Of a DNA stretch of 35,068 bases, positions 1 through 6,995 are shown piece by piece. How positions within the stretch are numbered: the first letter of the stretch is position 1; each line of letters starts with the position of its first letter. The DNA lies in assembly GCA_900555635.1 (NCBI GenBank), contig USLU01000050.1:1-35068 (forward strand), read 5' to 3'. This stretch comes from an uncultured Bacteroides sp. GTDB lineage: Bacteria; Bacteroidota; Bacteroidia; Bacteroidales; Bacteroidaceae. The notes under the pieces were generated by a model, which was given only the letters and a program-made list of their open reading frames with translations, was not told the DNA's origin and did not search any database. The translations under genes were made by a program, and so were the position numbers.

Positions 1-2
1 AT

Positions 3-1379
3 GCTTTGGAAGCAGGTATGATTCCGCAGGCAACTCTTTGTATCACCTATTCTCCGGTGCATACCGTTGAATATTATGCTCGAATTGCCGATCAGCTGGT
101 TGAGGCTGGTGCACCTGAAATTTGTTTGAAAGATATGGCAGGTATTGGTCGCCCGGGTATGTTGGGGCAACTGGTCAGGACCATCAAGGAAAAACATCCG
201 GATGTATTGATACAATATCATGGTCATAGTGGGCCGGGATTGTCTATGGCATCCATCCTCGAGGTTTGCGAGAATGGTGCGGATATTATTGATGTGGCTA
301 TGGAACCCATGTCTTGGGGTAAAGTGCATCCGGACGTAATCTCGGTACAGGCAATGTTGAAAGATTTAGGTTTTCAGGTTCCGGATATTAATATGAAAGC
401 ATATATGAAGGCTCGTGCGATGACGCAGGAATTCATTGATGACTTTCTGGGTTACTTCATGGATCCTACCAACAAATATATGTCTTCGCTTCTACTGAAA
501 TGTGGTTTGCCGGGTGGCATGATGGGTTCCATGATGGCAGACCTGAAAGGAGTGCATTCCGGCATCAATATGATATTAAGGAGTAAGAATGAGCCGGAAC
601 TTAGTCTGGATGATCTGCTTGTGATGCTTTTTGATGAAGTGGAATATGTATGGCCCAAGCTGGGTTATCCTCCTTTGGTGACTCCTTTCAGCCAGTATGT
701 GAAAAATGTTGCATTAATGAATCTTATGCAGCAGGTAAAAGGGGAAGAACGTTGGACAATGATAGATAACCATACTTGGGATATGATTCTGGGTAAAAGT
801 GGACGTCTTCCTGGTACGCTTGCACCGGAGATTATAGAGTTGGCGAAATCTAAAGGATATGAATTTGTCGATACCGACCCGCAGTTGAATTATCCGGATG
901 CTTTGGATGAATATCGAAAGGAAATGGATGAAAATGGCTGGGAATATGGAGAGGATGACGAAGAACTTTTTGAACTGGCTATGCACGATCGCCAGTATCG
1001 TGATTATAAGTCCGGGGTTGCCAAAAAGCGTTTTGAGGAAGAGTTGCAACATGCTAAGGATGCGGCAATGGCAAAGAACGGGTATTCGGAAGAGGAAATT
1101 AAGAAGTTGAAACGTGCCAAGGCAGATCCGGTTATTGCCCCTGATAACGGACAGGTACTTTGGGAAGTTTCCGTAGAGGGACCATCCATTGCTCCATTCA
1201 TCGGGCGTAAATATCAGCATGACGAAGTCTTTTGTTATCTTTCCACTCCGTGGGGGGAATATGAAAAGATTCTAACCGGATTTACCGGACGTGTGGTGGA
1301 GATATGTGCACAGCAAGGTGCGACTGTACATAAGGGAGATGTAATCGGTTATATTCTACGAAGCGATATTTTTGCGTAG
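3..1379 (+). CDS. Carboxyltransferase subunit, oxaloacetate decarboxylase alpha / pyruvate carboxylase B type (5' partial)
   Basis: The reading frame is open to the left edge (codons GCT TTG GAA GCA from base 3), so the TTG at 6 is internal and the true start lies outside the window. The visible 458 codons begin inside the carboxyltransferase TIM barrel: 'ICLKDMAGIG' followed by 'IQYHGHSGPG' is the classic PYC/OadA metal- and substrate-binding region. The conserved carboxylase domain follows, then a charged linker and a C-terminal biotinyl/lipoyl-like fold (about the last 80 residues). That last domain aligns with biotin carriers, but where they carry AMKM this protein reads 'TPWGEYE', so the lysine that takes biotin is absent. 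The enzyme should move CO2 between biotin and pyruvate/oxaloacetate, probably using a separate carrier protein (inference). Family confident; exact substrate not. Confidence 0.85.
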   Translation, partial: ALEAGMIPQATLCITYSPVHTVEYYARIADQLVEAGAPEICLKDMAGIGRPGMLGQLVRTIKEKHPDVLIQYHGHSGPGLSMASILEVCENGADIIDVAMEPMSWGKVHPDVISVQAMLKDLGFQVPDINMKAYMKARAMTQEFIDDFLGYFMDPTNKYMSSLLLKCGLPGGMMGSMMADLKGVHSGINMILRSKNEPELSLDDLLVMLFDEVEYVWPKLGYPPLVTPFSQYVKNVALMNLMQQVKGEERWTMIDNHTWDMILGKSGRLPGTLAPEIIELAKSKGYEFVDTDPQLNYPDALDEYRKEMDENGWEYGEDDEELFELAMHDRQYRDYKSGVAKKRFEEELQHAKDAAMAKNGYSEEEIKKLKRAKADPVIAPDNGQVLWEVSVEGPSIAPFIGRKYQHDEVFCYLSTPWGEYEKILTGFTGRVVEICAQQGATVHKGDVIGYILRSDIFA

Positions 1380-1423
1380 ACTCTTATAAGAGTTAGGGTA
1401 TAGGTAACTCAATAAAGAATTTT

Positions 1424-1468
1424 AGGGGAGTGTCTAACAAGTCCCTTTTTAGACAGCCCCTTTCTTTT
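1424..1468 (+). terminator. Intrinsic terminator after the carboxyltransferase gene
   Basis: A GGGG/CCCC stem continues into a perfect 7-bp TGTCTAA/TTAGACA stem with an 11-base loop, and is followed by TTTCTTTT. It sits 45 bases after the stop codon, so it ends the carboxyltransferase transcript. The following bases up to 1612 hold no gene that can be supported. Confidence 0.8.
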
Positions 1469-1612
1469 GCGTATAAATTCAATGTAAAGACGATCATGAA
1501 AATTCTTATGTGTTGTAATTGAATGGATATTTATCGGTAGTAGAATGGAATGTTTAATATGGAATGAGCGTATTTTGTAAAAAATGCGATGGTCAGAGCA
1601 AAAAAAGCGGAC

Positions 1613-2113
1613 TTATTTTGTTCTTTCTATAATTAAGTACAACTGCTTGAATTTCACGATTGGACGGCCAAGGTAGCTGGAGGTGCTGTAACCGTTCGCT
1701 TTTGCCCAATCTACGACTTTGTTACGCAGCTTTTCCGGATAGTAGATTGTAAGTAGTTTTTTCTCTATCTGGTCTCTCCATGACTCTGGTAAACTTATGT
1801 TGCTAAGGTGGCTAATTGAGGCAATGCCAAGAGCGAGAGCAACGACACTATGGGTGAAATCTCCACTTTCAGGTGTGGGCTCTATCTGTAAATTCTGTTT
1901 CACTCCATCCACGAGGCTCTTGATAGCAAGAATATCTTGGGTGAGGTTGAGCTCTGAGATGAAATCAACCTCTACTTTTGCTAATTGATGAAATAGATCT
2001 CCTTTCTCTGCGCCAAGTAGTTTTAAACCCCAATCAATTTGGAAACGCAGAGATTCTACAGCTCTCTTTATACTGAGAGCATCTTTTTTCTTTGGATTTT
2101 TTTTGTATGCCAT
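1613..2113 (-). CDS. Hypothetical protein, 166 aa, divergent from the WYL operon
   Basis: I do not recognise this family. The chosen start gives a protein beginning MAYKKNPKKKD; an ATG 22 codons further upstream (2179) is in frame but lies beyond the predicted promoter and would add a low-complexity HTSPLFLHTHF stretch. The protein is soluble and mostly helical: a lysine-rich N terminus, a helical middle (roughly residues 12-75) that includes 'FQIDWGLKLLGAEKG', a small-residue segment 'VVALALGIASI' (too short to call a membrane helix with confidence), and a C-terminal part 'WAKANGYSTSSYLGRPIVKF' that could be a small winged or ribbon domain. It is transcribed away from the WYL regulator at 2403 and shares with it an intergenic region carrying two identical-type dyads, which suggests co-regulation. 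Function unknown. Confidence 0.6.
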   Translation of the reverse strand: MAYKKNPKKKDALSIKRAVESLRFQIDWGLKLLGAEKGDLFHQLAKVEVDFISELNLTQDILAIKSLVDGVKQNLQIEPTPESGDFTHSVVALALGIASISHLSNISLPESWRDQIEKKLLTIYYPEKLRNKVVDWAKANGYSTSSYLGRPIVKFKQLYLIIERTK

Positions 2114-2140
2114 GACGAATAGAATGTTAAAATGAGTGTG

Positions 2141-2148
2141 CAAAAATA
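2141..2148 (-). promoter_or_regulatory. Bacteroides -7 element for the 166-aa gene
   Basis: The plus strand reads CAAAAATA, so the minus strand reads TATTTTTG and matches TAnnTTTG. Predicted transcription start is near 2134, about 20 bases before the start codon at 2113. No TTTG -33 box is visible; the dyad at 2157-2177 occupies that place. Confidence 0.5.
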
Positions 2149-2156
2149 ATGGTGAA

Positions 2157-2177
2157 GTATGCAGAAACGTTGCACAC
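2157..2177. promoter_or_regulatory. Operator-like dyad 1 (GTATGCA-N7-TGCACAC)
   Basis: This imperfect inverted repeat has 7-base arms and a 7-base spacer, with one mismatch between the arms. Its architecture and arm sequence match the second dyad at 2214-2234. Its centre (2167) lies 22.5 bases from the centre of the minus-strand -7 element. It is a probable binding site for a dimeric regulator, most simply the WYL protein encoded next door (inference). Confidence 0.55.
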
Positions 2178-2213
2178 ATAAAAAAAAATGCTATAAATTA
2201 ATATATTTAGGTG

Positions 2214-2234
2214 GTATGCAGTTTTTTTGCATAC
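2214..2234. promoter_or_regulatory. Operator-like dyad 2 (GTATGCA-N7-TGCATAC)
   Basis: A perfect 7-base inverted repeat with a 7-base, T-rich spacer. Its centre (2224) lies 22.5 bases upstream of the centre of the plus-strand -7 element at 2243-2250, exactly mirroring dyad 1 and its promoter. It occupies the normal -33 region, so the bound protein could either block or replace -33 contacts. Confidence 0.6.
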
Positions 2235-2242
2235 AAAAAAGT

Positions 2243-2250
2243 TAACTTTG
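2243..2250 (+). promoter_or_regulatory. Bacteroides -7 element for the WYL operon
   Basis: TAACTTTG matches TAnnTTTG. The only nearby TTTG upstream (2226-2229) is just 13 bases away, too close for a normal -33 box, and lies inside dyad 2. The predicted start near 2257 leaves an AT-rich leader of about 145 bases before the gene at 2403; I see no clear structure in that leader. Confidence 0.5.
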
Positions 2251-2402
2251 TACTAAATAAGATTATGAATTCTACCCTATAAAACATGCTATCAAGATAT
2301 CTAAAGTAGGAAAAACAATTAGATGAGATATACAAAAAGGGGTTAAGCAATTGAATAATAGAAAATAGTAATAATATTTTGAAAATCACGGAAGTTTAGA
2401 AA

Positions 2403-3302
2403 ATGATAAGTAAAACCTTTAACCGCTATATCTGGTTGCTCAACACGCTGCTTCAGCATCGCAGATTAACTTTTGAGGAGATAAGCTGTCGATGGAAAGA
2501 TAGTTGTCTCGGTGATGGTAGACCGCTTGCATTACGTACATTCCACATGCATAGAGAAGCTATTGCAGAACTTTTTGGTGTAGAGGTCGAATGTGATACA
2601 TCCAGCTATGAGTATTATATTTCTTCTTCCAGTCAACTGAAAAATGACAAGACTCGTCAGTGGTTGCTTAACTCCTTCACTGTGTCTAATATGATAGAAG
2701 CAGGGCGCAACATGAAAGATCGAATTTTGTTTGAGGAAATTCCTGAAGGAACTGAATATCTCCAAACAGTCATAGATGCAATGCAACGAAAAAAGGAACT
2801 GAAGATTGATTATAAACCTTTCAATGGTCATCAGTCAATATTTCACTTGCAGCCATACGCTATGAAGGTTTACCATCAGCGTTGGTATGTAGTCGGCTAT
2901 CTCAAAGAGCAGGAGGGAATAAGGAATATTGCCCTTGATCGTATTTTGGAAATGGAATTGACAGATGACTCATTTATACTCCCCAATGATTTTGATGCAG
3001 AAGAATATTATGCTCATACAGTTGGCATATTTGTCAATGACAAATTGAAGCCACAGAAAGTAGTTGTTCGGGTATTCGGTGTTCATGTAGAGTATATGCG
3101 TTCTCTGCCACTGCATTTCTCTCAACAAGAGATAAAAACAGAACACATTGAGTACAGCGACTTTGAATACCAACTTTGCTTAACTCCAGAGCTAACAAGT
3201 CAGTTACTTGCTATGGGTGAAAAGATCGAAGTTATGGAGCCAATAGGGCTGCGTGAAGAAATTAGAAAAAGACTTTTTGCTGCCATAAATAGATATAAAT
3301 AG
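2403..3302 (+). CDS. WYL-domain transcriptional regulator
   Basis: This 299-aa protein has an N-terminal helix-turn-helix region (roughly residues 1-75; 'RTFHMHREAIAELFGV' looks like the recognition end), a helical linker, a WYL domain (about 130-205) and a C-terminal WCX-like extension (about 215-295). The WYL signature is R160-W-Y-V-V-G-Y166, preceded by 'HLQPYAMKVYHQ' and followed by 'NIALDRI', the usual ligand-binding arginine region. WYL proteins are ligand-sensing regulators, often of DNA-damage or anti-phage genes (BrxR and CapW are examples of repressors). It is the first gene of an operon with three nuclease- or phosphoesterase-like genes, and two dyads lie upstream, so autoregulation is likely. 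Family assignment is strong; ligand unknown. Confidence 0.85.
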   Translation: MISKTFNRYIWLLNTLLQHRRLTFEEISCRWKDSCLGDGRPLALRTFHMHREAIAELFGVEVECDTSSYEYYISSSSQLKNDKTRQWLLNSFTVSNMIEAGRNMKDRILFEEIPEGTEYLQTVIDAMQRKKELKIDYKPFNGHQSIFHLQPYAMKVYHQRWYVVGYLKEQEGIRNIALDRILEMELTDDSFILPNDFDAEEYYAHTVGIFVNDKLKPQKVVVRVFGVHVEYMRSLPLHFSQQEIKTEHIEYSDFEYQLCLTPELTSQLLAMGEKIEVMEPIGLREEIRKRLFAAINRYK

Positions 3303-3360
3303 GAAAATAATGGCGTGCAGAGTCTTAGCAGAGATCAATATACACAGTTATAAACTCTAA

Positions 3361-4386
3361 ATGAAGAAATTGGAAATGGTTAATAATTACACAATAAAAA
3401 CAACCTATTACGATAGGAAAATGGATGAAAAGTTGCTAACCCAAATAAACGAGCGGTTTCCTTGGATCATCAGTTATGTTAAATCACATAATTGTTTAGA
3501 TTTCCAGACTGGAAATGATCCTAAAACTAATCGTTCTTGGTTTTCTATATATAGAGGTACTGGACGTATACTAACCTTTCGTAGTCATTCGGGTAAAGTT
3601 AATGAAATATGTGATGTAGCCGAGGCTTACAAAGAATTAATGCAACCAGATTTTTTTAGAAATCCAACACCGGATCAGTTTGACACATATTTAGCGAAAA
3701 TCGCTTCCACGGAAAAATTCAAAAGATACTATAAAGATACAGAGGTTCGCAATGAAGGATATTATCAGACATTAATAGGACGTCGTTATACGTTCGAAGT
3801 TAAAGATACCGATGATTTTATTCTTTTTGACAAGGAGCTAGTTATCGGTTTTAAAACAAAAGGCATAAAAGATGAATGGAATAAGGAAATCGTAGACCAA
3901 CAAACATTGAAAATTGAACAATTAAGAAAGACGTACAATGGAACACTCCCTGAAGAAATAAAACCTGAGTATGGTGAATTTGACTTCCTTGGTCTAAATA
4001 CTAATGGAGATATATTGATAATGGAACTTAAACAAAATGATCCTGCTAAGACTGCATTGTCGCCCATTCAAACTTCATATTACTATCTACAGTTTCAAAA
4101 ATTAGCTAGAGAAGATGATAAGTTGTACCAACGAATAAAAGCAATGATCGAGCAAAAAATAGATTATGGACTTATCGGTTCCAATTACAAAAATAAAATA
4201 CCATTAAAGCTTTCCGGAAGAATAATACCGTGTGTAATTGTAGGAGAAGACAATAGACTATCTGAAACAATCTGCGAAAGATATAGATTTATTCGTGATT
4301 TATTTTTACCGGAAATGAAAGCATACACATGCACATCCGAGGTTGAGGGTACTCTCGTTACATCAGAAAACTTAGAAACAGAATGA
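3361..4386 (+). CDS. PD-(D/E)XK nuclease-like protein, 341 aa
   Basis: The C-terminal half carries a restriction-endonuclease-like core: 'EFDFLGLNTNGDILIMELKQ' gives D208, then 13 residues, then E222-L-K224, i.e. the D-Xn-ExK pattern on adjacent strands, with a later 'IQTSYYYLQF' helix typical of the fold. Upstream, residues around 130-150 ('YQTLIGRRYTFEV') and a helical region follow an N-terminal domain (about 1-125) that I do not recognise. Several anti-phage nucleases, such as Shedu (DUF4263), share this kind of core behind a variable N-terminal domain, but I cannot place this one in a named family. The start is 58 bases after the WYL gene; its stop overlaps the next gene's start (ATGA). 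Nuclease-like fold likely; activity and substrate unknown. Confidence 0.6.
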   Translation: MKKLEMVNNYTIKTTYYDRKMDEKLLTQINERFPWIISYVKSHNCLDFQTGNDPKTNRSWFSIYRGTGRILTFRSHSGKVNEICDVAEAYKELMQPDFFRNPTPDQFDTYLAKIASTEKFKRYYKDTEVRNEGYYQTLIGRRYTFEVKDTDDFILFDKELVIGFKTKGIKDEWNKEIVDQQTLKIEQLRKTYNGTLPEEIKPEYGEFDFLGLNTNGDILIMELKQNDPAKTALSPIQTSYYYLQFQKLAREDDKLYQRIKAMIEQKIDYGLIGSNYKNKIPLKLSGRIIPCVIVGEDNRLSETICERYRFIRDLFLPEMKAYTCTSEVEGTLVTSENLETE

Positions 4387-5645
4387 ATCTTATTATTCAT
4401 CGTGGGGCTGACCAGATAGGTGGTTGTATTACAGAAATATCGACCGAGAATTGTAAAATTCTTATAGACTTCGGTAGCAATCTTCCTGGTTGCAAAAAAG
4501 AAGAACTGACAGAAGAACAAGTAAAATCAATCATAGGAAATGCTGATGCTGTATTCTATACACATTATCATAGTGATCATGTTGGTTTGCACCATCTGAT
4601 ACCAACAAATGTCCTTCAATATATAGGAGTAGGAGCAAAAGAAGTTATGCTCTGCAAATATGACGCTTTGAGGGGGCACGGAGATTACTCCAAACAGATT
4701 GAAGCAATAGAGCGTATGGAAACCTATTGTGCGGCAAAACGTATTGATGTCAGTAAGAAAGGGAAGATTTTCGTTACTCCGTATTTTGTTAGTCATTCTG
4801 CTTTTGATGCATATATGTTCTTGATAGAATGTGAGGGAAAGAAGATATTGCACACAGGAGATTTTCGCAGACATGGCTATATTGGCAAAGGTCTTTTTCC
4901 TACTTTGAAGAAGAATGTGGGAGAAGTTGACATACTTATAACAGAAGGAACAATGTTAGGAAGAAGTCAAGAATGTGTGATTTCAGAGAGCGAAATACAG
5001 AAGAATATTATAAAGGCATTGCGTGAACACAAGTATGTCTTTGCCTTGTGTTCGTCAACTGACCTTGACCGGCTTGCAACATTCCATGCGGCGTGTAAAA
5101 AGACTGGACGTATATTCTTAGTTGATGAGTATCAAGATAGGGTACTTAATGTATTCACGAAATATGCAGGATGCAAATCTGATTTATTCCAGTTTAATGC
5201 TTTCAAGCTAATCAGTTATAGAGCTGTCAATGTTAGAAGCAAGCTACAGAAGGAAGGGTTCTTAATGCCAATTCGAATGAGTAGTGGCTATTTGCTTAAG
5301 GGAATGCTCGATATATATAATGATGAAAAACCGTGGTTGATATATTCTATGTGGGGTGGCTATGCAAAAGAGGGTAAAGACTACACAAACAGCGATGTTA
5401 TAAATATCCGTAATCTGTTTGGCGATAGAATATTAGATGGAACAATGGATGGTGTTCACACAAGTGGACACGCTGATGTTGAAACATTAAAAGAAGTCTG
5501 TCAAACTCTTCATCCTCGTATTGGGGTCATACCTATACATAAAGATGAGAACTCACGATATGATAGCATTAGTGGAATTTCTTCATACTTTATATTCGAC
5601 GAAGGTGATGTTGACATACATGACATTCATATTTCTGTAAAATGA
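4383..5645 (+). CDS. Beta-CASP metallo-beta-lactamase-fold hydrolase (RNase J/CPSF73-like)
   Basis: A 420-aa protein of the metallo-beta-lactamase superfamily. The metal-binding motifs are all present: T60-H61-Y-H63-S-D65-H66, H138 ('VSHSAFDAY'), H157-T-G-D160 ('HTGDFRRHG'), then, after an inserted beta-CASP-type cap, H359-T-S-G-H363-A-D and H386 ('IPIHKDE'). The order and the 'HTSGHAD' motif fit beta-CASP nucleases, which cut or trim RNA or DNA (RNase J, CPSF73, Artemis). The 'VSHSAFDAY' segment resembles RNase J rather than lactamases. It overlaps its upstream neighbour by 4 bases (ATGA) and its downstream neighbour by 4 bases (ATGA), so the three proteins are probably made together. Cytoplasmic; no signal peptide. 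Substrate unknown. Confidence 0.85.
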   Translation: MNLIIHRGADQIGGCITEISTENCKILIDFGSNLPGCKKEELTEEQVKSIIGNADAVFYTHYHSDHVGLHHLIPTNVLQYIGVGAKEVMLCKYDALRGHGDYSKQIEAIERMETYCAAKRIDVSKKGKIFVTPYFVSHSAFDAYMFLIECEGKKILHTGDFRRHGYIGKGLFPTLKKNVGEVDILITEGTMLGRSQECVISESEIQKNIIKALREHKYVFALCSSTDLDRLATFHAACKKTGRIFLVDEYQDRVLNVFTKYAGCKSDLFQFNAFKLISYRAVNVRSKLQKEGFLMPIRMSSGYLLKGMLDIYNDEKPWLIYSMWGGYAKEGKDYTNSDVINIRNLFGDRILDGTMDGVHTSGHADVETLKEVCQTLHPRIGVIPIHKDENSRYDSISGISSYFIFDEGDVDIHDIHISVK

Positions 5646-6211
5646 AAATACTTCAAATTTCTGATACACATAATCAGCATCGGCAGTTGACCGATCTTCC
5701 AGCTGCTGATGTCATTGTACACTGTGGCGACTTTACGGACAATGGTACAGAGGAAGAAGTGCTTAACTTTCTCAACTGGTTCATCGAATTACCCTATCCT
5801 CACAAAATCTTCATAACTGGTAATCATGATCTTTGCCTTTGGGAGGCTGAAGGCATTGAAGATTTGCCTAACAATGTATACTTCCTTCAAGATTGTGAAT
5901 GTGAGATTGATGGTATTAAGTTCTTTGGTTTGGCATATAACCATCCTGAGACTTTGATACCAAATGATGTTGACGTGCTCATTACTCATGAACCTCCTAT
6001 CATGATACTTGATGAATCAGCAGGAATTCACTGGGGAAATGCATTACTTCGAAACAAGGTTTATGAGGTAAAGCCACATTATCATTTGTTCGGCCATGCT
6101 CATGAAGGATATGGTACATTCAAGGATGAGCACATCATTTTCTCAAATGGGGCAATACTTGATGACAACTACAACTCTTGCCATAAACCTAAACTGATCA
6201 TTTATAAATAG
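5642..6211 (+). CDS. Calcineurin-like metallophosphoesterase, 189 aa
   Basis: Full-length small metallophosphoesterase. The metal-ligand motifs are in the expected order: D8-T-H10 ('QISDTHNQH'), G-D30-F-T-D33, G60-N61-H62-D63, 'LITHEPP', and 'LFGHAHEGYG' near the C terminus. This family hydrolyses phosphomono- or phosphodiesters, including 2',3'-cyclic nucleotides and nucleic-acid ends. The start overlaps the stop of the beta-CASP gene (ATGA), so translation is probably coupled. As last clear gene of the operon it could process ends left by the nuclease(s), or degrade a signalling nucleotide; both are inference. Cytoplasmic; no signal peptide. Confidence 0.85.
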   Translation: MKILQISDTHNQHRQLTDLPAADVIVHCGDFTDNGTEEEVLNFLNWFIELPYPHKIFITGNHDLCLWEAEGIEDLPNNVYFLQDCECEIDGIKFFGLAYNHPETLIPNDVDVLITHEPPIMILDESAGIHWGNALLRNKVYEVKPHYHLFGHAHEGYGTFKDEHIIFSNGAILDDNYNSCHKPKLIIYK

Positions 6212-6256
6212 CCAAATTATAGTTCTCCTGATGGTTATAAACAACAAAAAGTGTAT

Positions 6257-6340
6257 ATGCTAAGGTTAACTGAAAAGATGAAGTCGGATTATATTTTGAT
6301 CGTATTGGCATTGACATATATTCTATTTGTATTTTATTGA
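6257..6340 (+). CDS. Possible 27-aa single-pass membrane peptide
   Basis: An ATG-started frame reads MLRLTEKMKSD and then a continuous hydrophobic stretch YILIVLALTYILFVFY up to the stop. That gives a short basic/polar head and one membrane helix, the shape of many type I toxins and small membrane proteins. It begins 45 bases after the phosphoesterase stop on the same strand, so it could be the last cistron of that operon. An in-frame GTG two codons upstream and an internal ATG at residue 8 are alternative starts. No clear ribosome binding site is visible. Chance is a real possibility at this length. Confidence 0.22.
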   Translation: MLRLTEKMKSDYILIVLALTYILFVFY

Positions 6341-6570
6341 TAGTTAACTATATCTATTCCTGTTCTGGTATCATTCCTAAAATGATATGCCTTTCCTCTC
6401 CTGATTCTGGAAGACGGAAGGATAGGCGATACATCGTCTTAGAGATTTCTCTAGGCGTTTTACGTAATTATGTTCTGTACTTTTAATGGATATAACTAAC
6501 ACGGTTGTTAATAATGGATTCGGCAGCATAATTAGGCTATTTATGTTTTGAAGTAGAATTTAGAGTAGTA
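6341..6570. other. Gene-free stretch with several short inverted repeats
   Basis: No supportable coding frame. Visible elements are TAGAGA-TT-TCTCTA (about 6440-6453), GACG...CGTC around 6412-6439 and other short complementary segments. They lie upstream of the strong terminator at 6571-6617. The terminator is some 360 bases beyond the last clear gene, so the region may be a long 3' leader of the operon or may encode a small RNA. I cannot assign it to a known RNA family. Confidence 0.25.
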
Positions 6571-6617
6571 GGTGTACAGGGGATCGATGAAAATTCGATG
6601 GCCTGTGCATCTTTTTT
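6571..6617 (+). terminator. Intrinsic terminator upstream of the MntA/HepT pair
   Basis: GGTGTACAGG pairs with CCTGTGCATC over 10 positions (two G-U pairs), with an inner ATCGA/TCGAT stem, and is followed by six T residues. It separates the phosphoesterase operon (and anything between) from the toxin-antitoxin genes. Confidence 0.75.
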
Positions 6618-6701
6618 CAATTAGTGATACCACAAAATATGATTAAGAATTTGCTAATTCCAATATTAATTTTAATATTTGCATTATAACAATAGTGTCA
6701 G

Positions 6702-6995
6702 TTGAAAACAAAAGATGAAATAATCGCTATTCTCCGGAATTTTAAGGAAGAATTTGGGGAGAGATATGGAATTGAAAAGTTAGGACTTTTTGGTTCTGTG
6801 GCTCGTGGTGAGCAGAAAGAGGATAGTGATATTGATATTTGTGTAAAGCTTCAAGATCCGGATTATTTTACTCGAATGGAAATAAAAGAGTCATTAGAAG
6901 AGCGTTTTAATGCAAAAGTGGATGTCGTGTCTTTAACTGCAATTATGCGTAGTTTATTCCGCAATCATATAGAGAAAGATGCAATCTATATCTAA
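6702..6995 (+). CDS. mntA: MntA-type nucleotidyltransferase antitoxin
   Basis: A 97-aa minimal nucleotidyltransferase. The catalytic signature G-S-V-A-R-G-E, then S-D-I-D, is intact at about residues 31-45, and 'FNAKVDVVSLTA' supplies the third acidic strand. In HepT/MntA pairs this protein modifies (AMPylates) and silences the HEPN toxin. The start must be TTG at 6702: an in-frame TAG lies at 6693-6695, and no ATG in frame precedes the catalytic motif. It overlaps the HEPN gene by 17 bases, the usual arrangement for these pairs. Confidence 0.85.
   Translation: MKTKDEIIAILRNFKEEFGERYGIEKLGLFGSVARGEQKEDSDIDICVKLQDPDYFTRMEIKESLEERFNAKVDVVSLTAIMRSLFRNHIEKDAIYI

Noticed and set aside
6..8. TTG as a start codon for the first gene
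   Set aside because: The frame is open upstream to base 3 and the protein begins in mid-domain; it is a partial gene.
2114..2179. Upstream ATG for the 166-aa minus-strand gene
   Set aside because: It would place the start beyond the predicted -7 element and across dyad 1; the extra residues look non-conserved in composition.
4383..5645. Housekeeping RNase J
   Set aside because: The protein is shorter than RNase J (about 550 residues), lacks its C-terminal domain and sits in an accessory operon; kept as a beta-CASP relative only.
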